The position numbers and the translations under genes are program-made. From assembly GCF_902499075.1 (NCBI RefSeq), contig NZ_CABVPP010000047.1, positions 1 through 61,311 of the forward strand: a stretch of DNA of 61,311 nt, given 5' to 3'. This document shows, piece by piece, positions 34,705 through 43,326 of the stretch. The notes below the pieces were generated by a model that was not told the DNA's origin, did no database searches, and saw only the letters and a list, made by a program, of their open reading frames with translations. The stretch comes from Burkholderia pseudomultivorans. GTDB taxonomy: Bacteria; Pseudomonadota; Gammaproteobacteria; Burkholderiales; Burkholderiaceae. Numbering within the stretch: position 1 is the first letter of the stretch; the number at the start of each line of letters is the position of its first letter.

Positions 34705-36012
34705 TCAGGGCCGCGCGTCCGGCAGTCCCGCCGCATCGGCTGCGGGCCCGGCCGTCAGGCCGAGTGCGGCGGCCGCGCCCGCGAACGCGAAACCGACGCC
34801 GCACACCGCGCCCCATCCGCCCCACGCCCACGCGCTGCCGGCCAGCGCCGCGCCGATCGCGCCGCCGACGAAGAACAATCCGACGAACAGCCCGTTCAGG
34901 CGCCCGCGCGCGGCCGGGTTCAGCAGGTTGATCGCGCGGCGGCCGATCGTCTGGTCGGTGATCACGCCCGCATCGAGCAGCGCCGCGCCGCCGGCCAGCA
35001 GCGCGAGCGCGACGCCGCGATGCGCATGCGCGTCGAAGCCGAACCAGCCGGCGCCCGCGATGCCGAGCACGGCCAGCGCCACGAGCATCGCGCCGTGCGC
35101 GATCCGCTGCGCGGCTAGTCCACGGCCGCGATCGCCCGCGCGACCGGCGAGCGGCGTCACGATCGCGCCGCTCGCGCCGGCGAACGCGAACAGCGCGATC
35201 CCGTGCAGGTCGAAGCCGAACGGCGGCTGCGCGAGCCGCAGCCCGACGGCGGTCCAGAACGCGCTGAACGCGGCCATCGCGAGCGCGGCCGACAGCGCGT
35301 AACGGCGCAGCACGGGTTCGTCGGCCAGCAGGCGTCCCATCGACGCGAGCAGCGCGCGATAACCGGCCGTCACCGACGGGCGGCGCGACGGCAGCCGGAA
35401 CGCGAGCACGGCGGCGATCGCGAGGTTCGCGAGCGCGGCGAGCGCATAGAACGCGCGCCAGCCGACCGAGCCCGCGATCAGGCTCGCGAGCGGCCGCGAC
35501 AGCAGGATGCCGAGCATCAGCCCGCTCATCACGTTGCCGACCGCGCGGCCGCGCTGCGCTTCGGGCGCCATCGACGCGGCCATCGGCACCAGCATCTGGA
35601 TCACGCTCGACGCGGCGCCCGCGACCAGCGTCGCGAGCAGGAACACGACGCCCGAATGCGTGAACGCCGGCAGCGCGAGCATCGCCGCGCACATCGCGAG
35701 CGTCGTTACGATCAGGCGGCGGTTCTCGAGCAGGTCGACGAGCGGCACCAGCAGCACGAGACCGGCCGCATAGCCGAGCTGCGGCAGCATCGCGACGAGG
35801 CCGGCCAGGCCGGCGGGCAGGTGCAGGTCGGCGCTGATCGGGCCGGTCAGCGGCTGTGCGGCGAACAGGTCGATCACGATCACGCCGACCGTCGCGGCGA
35901 AAAAGAGCGTCATGCCGGCGCTCAGGGTGGGCGGCGCGGCGACGCGGGCGGCGGTGCGGTCGGGTTCGCGGGCGGCGGCCGGGCAGGAAGGAGAAGGAGC
36001 AGGGCAGTTCAT
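34705..36012 (-). CDS. MFS transporter (YnfM-like)
   Basis: A 435-aa permease with 12 helices. The N-terminal half has VIVIDLFAAQPLTGPISADLHLPAGLAGLVAMLPQLGYAAGLVLLVPLVDLLENRR, the usual YnfM/efflux-type motif, and GRAVGNVMSGLMLGILLSRPLASLIAG, related to drug exporters. An Ala/Pro-rich N-terminal tail of about 28 residues precedes helix 1. Divergent from the LysR gene with about 97 bases between, so that LysR protein probably controls it. Confidence 0.88.
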   Translation of the reverse strand: MNCPAPSPSCPAAAREPDRTAARVAAPPTLSAGMTLFFAATVGVIVIDLFAAQPLTGPISADLHLPAGLAGLVAMLPQLGYAAGLVLLVPLVDLLENRRLIVTTLAMCAAMLALPAFTHSGVVFLLATLVAGAASSVIQMLVPMAASMAPEAQRGRAVGNVMSGLMLGILLSRPLASLIAGSVGWRAFYALAALANLAIAAVLAFRLPSRRPSVTAGYRALLASMGRLLADEPVLRRYALSAALAMAAFSAFWTAVGLRLAQPPFGFDLHGIALFAFAGASGAIVTPLAGRAGDRGRGLAAQRIAHGAMLVALAVLGIAGAGWFGFDAHAHRGVALALLAGGAALLDAGVITDQTIGRRAINLLNPAARGRLNGLFVGLFFVGGAIGAALAGSAWAWGGWGAVCGVGFAFAGAAAALGLTAGPAADAAGLPDARP

Positions 36013-36109
36013 CGGAAGCCTGGAGCGGTAGTCGAAGGAAATCCCATCGTAGGCGGCCGGTGTTTATGCGACAATTGAAATATGTCTAACATGATTATGC
36101 GAGATTGTT
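36013..36109. promoter_or_regulatory. Divergent promoter region between MFS and LysR genes
   Basis: AT-rich against its flanks. CAATTGAAATATGTCTAACATG around 36072-36092 contains imperfect dyads, as expected for a LysR-type binding site. No perfect T-N11-A box that I can assign with certainty. Confidence 0.45.
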
Positions 36110-37036
36110 TTGAATACGCGTGATCTCCAGGCGTTCGTCGCGGTGGTCGACAGCGGCTCGATGGTGGCCGCCGCCGCGAAGCTCCATCTGACGCAGCCGG
36201 GCCTGACGCGGCGCGTGCAGAACCTCGAAACGCTGCTCGGCGTGCCGCTGCTGGACCGGCAGAGCAAGCCGCTGAAGCCGACTGCCGCCGGGCGCGACGT
36301 CTATGCGCTGGCGCGCAACGTGCTGTGTGCGGTCGACGCGCTGATGGCGGCCGGCACGCCGGACAGCGAGCCGGCCGGCGAACTGCGCATCGGCGTGCCG
36401 CCGTTCCTGTCGGAACTGGCGCTCGAGCGGCCGATCGACCGGCTGCGCGAAGCGTTTCCGCGCCTGACGCTGCGCGTAACGGCCGGCTGGTCGCCGGCGC
36501 TGGTGCAAAGCGTCGAACGCGGCACGCTCGACATGGCCGCCGTGATGGTGCCGGCCAGTGCGGCGCTGCCGGACACGCTCGTCGCGACCTTGCTCGGCAC
36601 GCAGCCGACGGTGCTGGTCGCCGCGCGCGACTTCCCGTTGCCGGACGGCCCGCTGACGCTCGACACGCTGTCCGGTTTCCCGTGGGTGCTGAGCCAGGAC
36701 GGCTGCGGCATGCGCTCGGCGCTGAGCCGCGCGCTCGGCGCGGCCGGGCTGCCGTTCGACGTGGCGGTCGAGGCGTTCGGCTCGGAGCTGCAGCTGTCGC
36801 TGGTCGCGCGCGGCGCGGGCATCGGCATCGCGCCGCCGAACGCGCTGGCGCGCAGCGCGCATCGCGACGCGCTGAAGGTGGTGGAAACGGTCGGGATCGA
36901 GACGCGGATCAACGTATGGACCGTGCACGGCGCGCTGCCGGGCCGGCTGATGCGGCCTGTCGCGCTGCTGCGCGACGCGCTGGCCGACGTGCTGAAGCGG
37001 GAAGTGGCGAGGGGGTCAGATGCAATCGCGGTCTAG
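36110..37036 (+). CDS. LysR family transcriptional regulator
   Basis: A 308-aa regulator. HTH at residues 3-45 (LQAFVAVVDSGSMVAAAAKLHLTQPGLTRRVQNLETLLG), then a linker helix and a periplasmic-binding-like effector domain with PAGELRIGVPPFLSELALERPIDRLR. Start TTG at 36110 places the HTH at the standard position. Divergent from the MFS permease gene, suggesting activation of that exporter. Effector unknown. Confidence 0.93.
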   Translation: MNTRDLQAFVAVVDSGSMVAAAAKLHLTQPGLTRRVQNLETLLGVPLLDRQSKPLKPTAAGRDVYALARNVLCAVDALMAAGTPDSEPAGELRIGVPPFLSELALERPIDRLREAFPRLTLRVTAGWSPALVQSVERGTLDMAAVMVPASAALPDTLVATLLGTQPTVLVAARDFPLPDGPLTLDTLSGFPWVLSQDGCGMRSALSRALGAAGLPFDVAVEAFGSELQLSLVARGAGIGIAPPNALARSAHRDALKVVETVGIETRINVWTVHGALPGRLMRPVALLRDALADVLKREVARGSDAIAV

Positions 37037-37079
37037 AGTCTGCATTCGAGGGAAAATCCTTATTTTCTCTACGGAAATG

Positions 37080-37108
37080 TTGCATTGCGGAAACCGATTC
37101 GCTATAGT
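37080..37108 (+). promoter_or_regulatory. Well-formed sigma-70 promoter without a following gene
   Basis: TTGCAT at 37080-37085 and TATAGT at 37103-37108 with exactly 17 bases between. No + strand gene follows; a terminator ends the transcript about 60 bases on. Confidence 0.75.
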
Positions 37109-37114
37109 TGCACC

Positions 37115-37174
37115 TGTCTCCTCCATGTCTCCTCTGATATGGATTCAGCCCGCCTCCTAGGCGGGCTTTTTTTT
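37115..37174 (+). ncRNA. Candidate ~60-nt small RNA with anti-Shine-Dalgarno motifs
   Basis: Promoter 37080-37108 and terminator 37147-37174 bound a predicted short transcript. Its 5' half is C/U-rich with TGTCTCCT repeated (about 37116-37123 and 37127-37134), giving CTCCTCC and CTCCT, complementary to ribosome-binding sites. The 3' half is the terminator stem. An in-frame 11-codon ATG...TAG (37125-37160) overlaps the stem but has no ribosome site. The start near 37115 is estimated from the -10. Alternatively this is only the terminator of the LysR gene. Confidence 0.55.
37147..37174 (+). terminator. Rho-independent terminator
   Basis: Perfect 9-bp stem AGCCCGCCT/AGGCGGGCT with loop CCT, then eight T in all. 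+ strand orientation only. Confidence 0.93.
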
Positions 37175-37220
37175 GCCTGCGGTGTCTCCGCAGCGCGCGT
37201 TGCGCCTTCGACTGCCGGCG

Positions 37221-38054
37221 TCAGAACTTGTACGTCATCCCGACGTAGCTGATGATCGGATCGGCCTTCAGCTCCGATTTCGATTCGGCCAGCACGGTGC
37301 CGTCGGCCGCCTTGATCGTCACCGTCGACGTGGTCTTCAGCGGGATATAGGTCACCGATGCGACCAGCCCGAAATGCTCGGTCATGTTGTACTGCAGGCC
37401 CGCGTTGAACACCGGCTGCCACGACGACGACGCCTTCGCCTCCACCGACGTCGTGCCCGGCTTGCCCGCGCCCGCGGCCAGGATCGCGCCGAGGTTGTCC
37501 TGCGTCTGCTTGATGAAGTTGGTGTTGAGCTGCAGGTCGCTGAACCAGTTGTACGACACGCCGAGGCCGAGGAACGGCCGGAACTTCGCGGTCGCCTGCC
37601 CGAAGTAGTACTGCAGCAGCACGGCCGGACTCCATTGCCGCACGCTCTTCACGATCGGGTTGACCGACGCGAGCCCGATGTTCTGCGAGCCGAGCGCGCC
37701 GGCAGGGCCCGGCGGCTTGATCGTGCCCTGGCCCGACACCTTGAACACCGGCGGCACGCCGGCCACCGACGTCACCGCGATATGGTCGGTCAGGAAGTGG
37801 CTGACGGTCAGGCCGACGGTGTCCGCGCCGCTCGTGTGCAGCCCGGTGCCCGGCGACGTGAACGACGGCGGCAGGCGCAGCGGCGTGTTGATCGGCGTCG
37901 GCGCGACGTTGGTCGTCATCGGCGTGCTGCTTTGCTGCGGCATCACGTGGAACCAGCCGAGCGTGACGACGTTGCTGCCGGCGCTCTGCGCGTGCGCCGC
38001 GAGCGGCGCCAGCACGGCGGCGCCGGCCGCCGCGCACAGAAGGGTCTTCTTCAT
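37221..38054 (-). CDS. OmpW family outer membrane protein
   Basis: A 277-aa outer-membrane beta-barrel. Signal peptide of about 23 residues ending AHAQ, an OmpW-type segment ADTVGLTVSHFLTDHIAVTSVAG and the C-terminal barrel end YVGMTYKF with terminal Phe. An insertion with Pro/Gly (VSGQGTIKPPGPAGALGSQNIG) is longer than in E. coli OmpW. ATG at 38054 with GGAGGGAAG upstream; a GTG just before is less likely. It is last in a leftward row behind two DUF2957 lipoproteins (16 and 139 bases between). Confidence 0.9.
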   Translation of the reverse strand: MKKTLLCAAAGAAVLAPLAAHAQSAGSNVVTLGWFHVMPQQSSTPMTTNVAPTPINTPLRLPPSFTSPGTGLHTSGADTVGLTVSHFLTDHIAVTSVAGVPPVFKVSGQGTIKPPGPAGALGSQNIGLASVNPIVKSVRQWSPAVLLQYYFGQATAKFRPFLGLGVSYNWFSDLQLNTNFIKQTQDNLGAILAAGAGKPGTTSVEAKASSSWQPVFNAGLQYNMTEHFGLVASVTYIPLKTTSTVTIKAADGTVLAESKSELKADPIISYVGMTYKF

Positions 38055-38070
38055 CACGGCTTCCCTCCGC

Positions 38071-39312
38071 TTACTGGACGAACGCGCCGATCGTGAAATA
38101 CGGCGTCGATCCCGCGTTGTCGAGGAAACCGAACACGCCGCCCGTGAAGATGAACTTGCCGGTCGGCGTCGAGCTGCTCGCGCCCGAGTGGATCGTCGTG
38201 ACCGTGCCCGGCACTTTCTGCGTGTAGTCGAGGTCGAGCGCGGTCGCGAGCGACGCCTGCGATGCGTTGAACGGATCGAGCAGCGTGGCCTGCGTGTTGA
38301 TCAGCGCGGTGGTCCGATAGTCGAACTGGCTGTCGACGCCGATGTACTCGCCGTTCTGCGAGCCGACAGCGATCGCCGTCTGCGGCGCGAGGATCGAGAT
38401 GCTCGATTCGTCGTCGGCGGTCAGGCCCGGCACGCCGTTGCTGTCCGGCGTCGGGTTCGGGTTCGCGACGCCCGTGCGCACGAGGATCGGCACCAGCTGG
38501 TTGCGCAGCTTGCCGACGATCATGAAGCCCTTGCCCTGCGGCGTCGCCGACAGCGTCGGCTTCAGCTGGCTTGCGTAGTTGTTCGACTGGAACGCGCCGC
38601 TGCCGTCGGCCGACTGCACGAAGTTCGTGCCCTGCTGCGTGCACGCGCCGCCCGCGAACTGGCCGGTCGTGTCGCACTTGGTCCACGAGCCGTCGGCGTT
38701 GATCGTCACCTTCGCGTCGATCGACGCCGGCGCGAAGTTCTGCGACGGCACTTCGCCGAAGCCGATGTGGCTGTACGTGCCGGCGACCTTCGTGATGTCG
38801 GTTTCGATCGACGAGAAGCCGATGAACGGGTAGTACGGGAATTTCGTGTCGGGCACCGCGGCCTGGCCGAGCACGCCGTTGAACTGGATTTCCTTGCCGG
38901 GAATCGTGCCGCCCGCGACGCCTTCGCCGACGAAGATCCGCGCCGGACGCGACGGGTCGAGGCTCGCGCCGTTCAGGCGGAACGCGCACTGGTTCAGCTT
39001 GTTGGTCGGCAGCAGCGTTTCCTGCGTGAGCGTGCCGCTGTCGACGGTGCCCGCGCGGGTCGGTACGACGGTGCCGGTCGTCTGCGGCACCGGCGATTCG
39101 ACATAGGTGACCTGCCAAGTCATCTTGGTGGTGTCGAGCTGGACCTTCGCGAGTTCGCCGCTGCCCGCGCCGCCGGTAAACACGGTGCTGTAGTCGAGCG
39201 ACGCGGGGCAGAGCCGGTCTTCGACGAGCGGCGGCGGATTGTCGTCGCCGCCGCCGCAGGCCGAAAGAAGGGGGGCGGTCAAGGCGGCCGCGAGAATGAG
39301 GTTGCGCTTCAT
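38071..39312 (-). CDS. DUF2957 lipoprotein, copy A
   Basis: A 413-aa exported lipoprotein with lipobox LLSAC followed by GGGDD. I recognise the sequence as the DUF2957 type, mainly known in Burkholderia and its relatives. Conserved with its neighbour are LCPASLDYSTVFTGGAGSGEL, IFVGEGVAGGTIPGKEIQFNGV, FPYYPFIGFSSIETDITKVAGTYSHIGFGEVPSQ and the Thr/Ser-rich C-terminal part ending GSTPYFTIGAFVQ. It has few charged segments and a beta-rich look. Function unknown; separated by 16 bases from the OmpW gene, so co-expression is likely. Confidence 0.85.
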   Translation of the reverse strand: MKRNLILAAALTAPLLSACGGGDDNPPPLVEDRLCPASLDYSTVFTGGAGSGELAKVQLDTTKMTWQVTYVESPVPQTTGTVVPTRAGTVDSGTLTQETLLPTNKLNQCAFRLNGASLDPSRPARIFVGEGVAGGTIPGKEIQFNGVLGQAAVPDTKFPYYPFIGFSSIETDITKVAGTYSHIGFGEVPSQNFAPASIDAKVTINADGSWTKCDTTGQFAGGACTQQGTNFVQSADGSGAFQSNNYASQLKPTLSATPQGKGFMIVGKLRNQLVPILVRTGVANPNPTPDSNGVPGLTADDESSISILAPQTAIAVGSQNGEYIGVDSQFDYRTTALINTQATLLDPFNASQASLATALDLDYTQKVPGTVTTIHSGASSSTPTGKFIFTGGVFGFLDNAGSTPYFTIGAFVQ

Positions 39313-39451
39313 GTTGCTCCTCCAGATTTGTCTTGTGCGGCGGCCAGCTCCCTGTCGGCCGCTTCTGTGGCTTGTGCTCGTCCTGCCGGCGCCGTGCCGG
39401 GCGCCTTTCAGCTTCGCGCGGCGACGGTCGCCGCCGCCGCGCCCCCGATCG

Positions 39452-40876
39452 CTACTTGCTGATCTGCGCGCCCACGCCGAAGTACGGCGTCGACGACGTG
39501 GACGAATTCGCCGACGTCGACGTGACGCCGCCGTTCACCGTGCCCTGGATCAGCGCCGCATACAGCCCGCCCGTCGCGATCACCACGCCCGATGCGGACG
39601 GATAGCTCGCGCCGCTCGGCGGCGTCGTGGTCGCACCCAGCAGGCCCGGCGTCGTCTGGCCGTAGTCGAGCGTGAAGCCGTCTTCCTCGGCCTGCGTGGA
39701 CGGGTTGATGAACGACGCGTTGCTGCCGCGGATCAGCGCAGCCGTGTACTTGAAGTTCGAGTCCGCGCCCGCGTAGCCGCCGTCGATCGCGCCCGACGTG
39801 ATCGCGGTTGCCGCGCCGAGCACCGCGATGCCCGACTCGTCGTCGACCTGCGCGTCGGTGTGCAGCGGCGCCGTGCCGAGGTTCACGTTGCCCGTGCGCA
39901 CGATCACCGGCACGGTCGCGCCGTTGAGCTGGCCGAGCACCATGTGCGCGGTCGCCGACTTGCCGGTCGCGCCGATCAGCGGCAGTTGCGTTTGCGGCAG
40001 CGTCTGCGGCGCCTTCGTGCTGTCGAAGTAGCCGCCGTTCGCCGTGTTCACGGTCCAGGGATTGCCGGTGGTCTGGCAGCCGCCCGAGCTCGTCGACGTA
40101 CAGGCGCCGTTCGCGTCGAACGTTTCGCTCGAGTTCGAGCCCTTCGTCGCGTAGTTGCCGGACGGCACGAGGTGATAGATCAGCGCGTTGTACGTGCCCG
40201 GCAGCTTCGAAAGATCGGTCGTCGTGTTCGCGAAGCCGAGGAACGGGTAGAAGTCGAAATGGCGGTTCGGCACCTGGCCGACGTTCTGCAGCACGCCCGG
40301 AATGATCGTCAGCCCGTCGTACTGGACCGTCGCACCCGGAATGCCGCCGCCCGCGACGCCCATGCCGACGAGCAGCATCGGCGGGTTCGCCTGGTTGAAG
40401 TCGGCAGCGGTCGAATAGGTCGACCCGTTCGGCGCCGTACCGGTGCCCGGCGTCAGGATGAACGCGCAGCGCGTCTGCTCGGCGGTCGGCAGCGTGCCGG
40501 TCGGCGGATGCATGACCTTGCCGGTGATCGTCGTGCCGGCGCGGCTCGGCGTGACGGTGCCCGTCGCGAGCGGGATCGGCGATTCGAGCCACTTGAGCGT
40601 GTAGGTCATCGCGACCGCGTCGATGTTGACGCTGACGATCTCGCCGCTACCGGCGCCGCCGAGATACGTGCTCTTCACGATATCGGCGTCGGCCGGGCAC
40701 AGCGCGCCGTTGACGGGCTGCGACGGCGGCGGCCCTTGCGTGCCGCAGCTCGAACCGGAACATTGGGGCGCGTCGATCGGCGCGGGTGCGCCGCCGGAAT
40801 CCCCCCCACCACAGGCGACCAGCAAAGGGGCAATGGCAAAGGCCGTTGCCACCCCCTTCGATAAGGTGTGCGACAT
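39452..40876 (-). CDS. DUF2957 lipoprotein, copy B
   Basis: A 474-aa paralogue of the adjacent copy A, with lipobox LLVAC and GGGDSGG after the Cys. Shared blocks are ALCPADADIVKSTYLGGAGSGEIVSVN, VGMGVAGGGIPGATVQYDGL, HFDFYPFLGFANTTTDLSKLPGTYNALIYHLVPSG and TPYFGVGAQISK. An N-terminal Cys/Pro-rich tract (about residues 35-52) and a longer middle distinguish it. First gene of the leftward row. Role unknown; probably on the outer membrane with the OmpW-type barrel. Confidence 0.85.
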   Translation of the reverse strand: MSHTLSKGVATAFAIAPLLVACGGGDSGGAPAPIDAPQCSGSSCGTQGPPPSQPVNGALCPADADIVKSTYLGGAGSGEIVSVNIDAVAMTYTLKWLESPIPLATGTVTPSRAGTTITGKVMHPPTGTLPTAEQTRCAFILTPGTGTAPNGSTYSTAADFNQANPPMLLVGMGVAGGGIPGATVQYDGLTIIPGVLQNVGQVPNRHFDFYPFLGFANTTTDLSKLPGTYNALIYHLVPSGNYATKGSNSSETFDANGACTSTSSGGCQTTGNPWTVNTANGGYFDSTKAPQTLPQTQLPLIGATGKSATAHMVLGQLNGATVPVIVRTGNVNLGTAPLHTDAQVDDESGIAVLGAATAITSGAIDGGYAGADSNFKYTAALIRGSNASFINPSTQAEEDGFTLDYGQTTPGLLGATTTPPSGASYPSASGVVIATGGLYAALIQGTVNGGVTSTSANSSTSSTPYFGVGAQISK

Positions 40877-41255
40877 GCCGCTGTCTCCAATCGTTTAATT
40901 GTGCGAGCTAATGTCGCTTCAGCGATTTTTGCTGTCAATTGATGAACTCGTCTAAAAAAGACGATTGAAACGGAAGTCGGATTTTGAATCCTTGCCGGAT
41001 GTGGCTTTCAGTAAGAATTAAAACGGCGGCGCGGCCTCGAAAGGGCGGTCGAGTGGGGGCGATGCCACGTTCGCCCCGCGGTCGGAGGGCCTTGGAGCCT
41101 ATAACGGCAGCGTTTAAAGCGGCGCACATCCGGTTTATCCCTATTCGGGATTGACTGGAGAAACGGGCGGGGATTTAATTCGGCGGCAATCGCGCAATGG
41201 AAAGCTTGTAAATATTTGTAAATGCGTTGACTGAATTTTTTATTGCTTCGCGCGA
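40877..41255. other. AT-rich intergenic region before the DUF2957 genes
   Basis: Noticeably lower GC than flanks. Contains CGTCT/AGACG around an A-run at about 40950-40966, ATCCC/GGGAT around 41137-41151, and two TTGTAAAT direct copies spaced 10 bases (41206-41213 and 41216-41223), i.e. one helical turn. These are candidate regulator sites for the DUF2957/OmpW row, whose first gene starts at 40876. No ORF supported. Confidence 0.5.
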
Positions 41256-41284
41256 ATAAAAAAAGCCGGCCAGCGGCCGGCTTT
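41256..41284 (-). terminator. Rho-independent terminator of argC
   Basis: Stem AAAGCCGGCC/GGCCGGCTTT (41262-41271 and 41275-41284), loop AGC; read leftward it is followed by a T-run. Confidence 0.92.
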
Positions 41285-41303
41285 GCATCGCGTGCGGCGT
41301 GGA

Positions 41304-42254
41304 TCAGCGCTTGAGGCCGGTGTCCTCGGCCGCGCCGATGTTGATGTTCATGCACTGGATCGCGGCGCCCGACGCACCCTTGCCGAGGTTGTCGAGACGC
41401 GCGACCGTGACGAAGCGCTCGTCGTTGCCGAACACGAACAGGTCGACGCGGTTCGTGTCGTTGTTCGCCTGCACGTCGAAGAAGCCGCCGTCGAGATTCG
41501 CGTCCGCGTTGAACGGCGCGACGCGCACGAACGCTTCGTCCGCGTAGTATTCGGCGAACACGCGCTGCACGTCCTGCGGCGTCGCGCGTTTCGCGAGCTG
41601 GGCGGGCGTGAAGTAGGTCGTCACCGCGAGGCCCTTGAGGAACGGGCCGACGATCGGCGTGAAGATCGGCGCGTGCTCGAGGCCCGTGTGTGCGGCCATT
41701 TCCGGCAGGTGCTTGTGTGTGAGGCCGAGCGCATACGGGCGCGGGCTCGCGAGCTTGCCGGCCGCCGCCGCGTTCTCGTAGTCGGCGATCATCGACTTGC
41801 CGCCGCCGCTGTAGCCGGTGATCGAGTAGCTGTGCGCGGCGAACGTCGGTGCGACGATGCCGGCGTCGACGAGCGGACGCATCGCGAGCACGAACGCCGA
41901 TGCGTGGCACCCCGGCACCGCGATGCGCTTCGACGTGCGGATCTTCTCGCGCTGCGTGCGGGTCAGTTCGGGCAGGCCGTACGCCCAGTCGGCGTGGGTG
42001 CGGAACGCGGTGCTCGCGTCGATCAGCGTCGTGTGCGGGTTCTCGACCAGCGACGCCGATTCGCGCGACGCGACGTCCGGCAGGCACAGGAACGTGACGT
42101 CCGACGCGTTGATCAGGCGGCGGCGCTCGTCGACATCCTTGCGCTTCGCTTCGTCGATGCGCAGGACTTCGACGTCGTTGCGCGCCGCCAGGTATTCGAA
42201 GATCTTCAGGCCGGTCGTGCCTTCCTGGCCGTCGACAAAAACTTTGGTGCTCAT
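41304..42254 (-). CDS. argC: N-acetyl-gamma-glutamyl-phosphate reductase, short form
   Basis: Arginine-pathway enzyme that reduces N-acetylglutamyl phosphate to the semialdehyde. The 316-aa protein has [20 protein letters not shown] (NADP site), active Cys in [14 protein letters not shown], and [16 protein letters not shown]. It is the short (type 2) ArgC. The start at 42254 follows Shine-Dalgarno-like GAGAGCGA; a longer frame upstream has no support. Stand-alone here, with no argB/argJ in the window. Confidence 0.93.
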   Translation of the reverse strand: MSTKVFVDGQEGTTGLKIFEYLAARNDVEVLRIDEAKRKDVDERRRLINASDVTFLCLPDVASRESASLVENPHTTLIDASTAFRTHADWAYGLPELTRTQREKIRTSKRIAVPGCHASAFVLAMRPLVDAGIVAPTFAAHSYSITGYSGGGKSMIADYENAAAAGKLASPRPYALGLTHKHLPEMAAHTGLEHAPIFTPIVGPFLKGLAVTTYFTPAQLAKRATPQDVQRVFAEYYADEAFVRVAPFNADANLDGGFFDVQANNDTNRVDLFVFGNDERFVTVARLDNLGKGASGAAIQCMNINIGAAEDTGLKR

Positions 42255-42482
42255 TTCGCTCTCACTGAAACGGGGGGCGGCGCCCGAAAACCGACATTTT
42301 AAGACCTCATCCGGCGGCCCTGCACCGCACGGGCCGAAAAAAGACGATCCGCGGTCTCTTGTGTCCCTTTGACGTGCGCCCGCGCGGCGGGCGCACGGCA
42401 TCGGCCGGGGACGCCGACCGCGCGGTCCCATCGTGCATCGCCAGCGTGACGGAATATTGAATCGTCGGGTATTGGCTGCCGG

Positions 42483-43076
42483 TCATCGCCCGTAATGGAC
42501 GACGAGCCGCGCGGTGCCGAGCGTCTGCGTATCGATCTCATGCTCGAACATCGGCGCGGGGCGGCCCTGCGCGACGCGCAGGTCCATGCCCTTCAGCGCA
42601 TAGACGGTGATCACGTAGCGATGCGGCTTGCCGGGCGGCGGGCACGGGCCGCCGTAGCCGTCGCTCCCGAAGTCGTTGCGCGCTTCGCTCGCGCCGATGC
42701 GCCGCAGGAAGCCGGACGCGCTCGCGTCGGCGGGCAGGCTCGTGACGGTGGCGGGGATGCTCGCGACGGCCCAGTGCCACCAGCCGTGTCCGGGCGCGTC
42801 GGGGTCGAACATCGTGACCGCGTAGCCGCGCGTGCCGGGCGGCGGATTGCGCCAGCTCAGCTGCGGCGAGCGGTTCGCGCCCTTGCAGTCGCCGCGGTCG
42901 AACACGTTCGCGTTGCCGATGCGGCCGCCGCTCGGCAGGTCCTCGCTCGATACGGTGAACGCCCCTTCCGCGTGCACGGCCACGGACGCGAGCAGCGCAA
43001 CGCAGACGAGCGGAATGACGAATGCGGGCGGACGACCCGAAGACGCAGGCGCAGCGATCCGGCGATCCACACGCAT
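42483..43076 (-). CDS. YbhB/YbcL-type PEBP (Raf kinase inhibitor-like) protein
   Basis: A 197-aa exported protein of the phosphatidylethanolamine-binding family. An N-terminal hydrophobic segment (residues about 18-36) precedes FTVSSEDLPSGGRIGNANVFDRGDCKGANRSPQLSW, the DPDAPGHGWWHW ligand-pocket signature, and GYGGPCPPPGKPHRYVITVYAL. Bacterial members have no firm role; some affect sugar-phosphate or protease signalling. Convergent with no direct partner. Confidence 0.9.
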   Translation of the reverse strand: MRVDRRIAAPASSGRPPAFVIPLVCVALLASVAVHAEGAFTVSSEDLPSGGRIGNANVFDRGDCKGANRSPQLSWRNPPPGTRGYAVTMFDPDAPGHGWWHWAVASIPATVTSLPADASASGFLRRIGASEARNDFGSDGYGGPCPPPGKPHRYVITVYALKGMDLRVAQGRPAPMFEHEIDTQTLGTARLVVHYGR

Positions 43077-43256
43077 ATGGCGCTTCTCCCGTCACGTGGG
43101 CCGGGCCGAGCAGCCCGGCAAGGTTGGCGTGGTGCGTTGCCCGCGAAGATGATGGCGGTGACGGATCAAGTCTAGCATTAGGGGTTGGATGAACGAAGCC
43201 CGTGTATCGCGGCGGGGCGGGCCGTCGATCGCCGCTGCGGCCGCGGCCGCCGGGCG

Positions 43257-43292
43257 AAAAAAAAACCGCTCGCGACGCTGCGAGCGGTTTTT
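43257..43292 (-). terminator. Bidirectional terminator after pyrE
   Basis: Stem AAAACCGCTCGC/GCGAGCGGTTTT with loop GACGCT; A-run on one side and T-run on the other, so both strands are covered. Confidence 0.92.
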
Positions 43293-43326
43293 CAGTCGTC
43301 GTGCCGGCGCAGCGGCCGGCGCGGCA

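Noticed and set aside
37125-37160. Eleven-codon ORF inside the candidate small RNA
   Set aside because: No ribosome site, and it overlaps the terminator stem; kept only as a side note rather than called as a gene.
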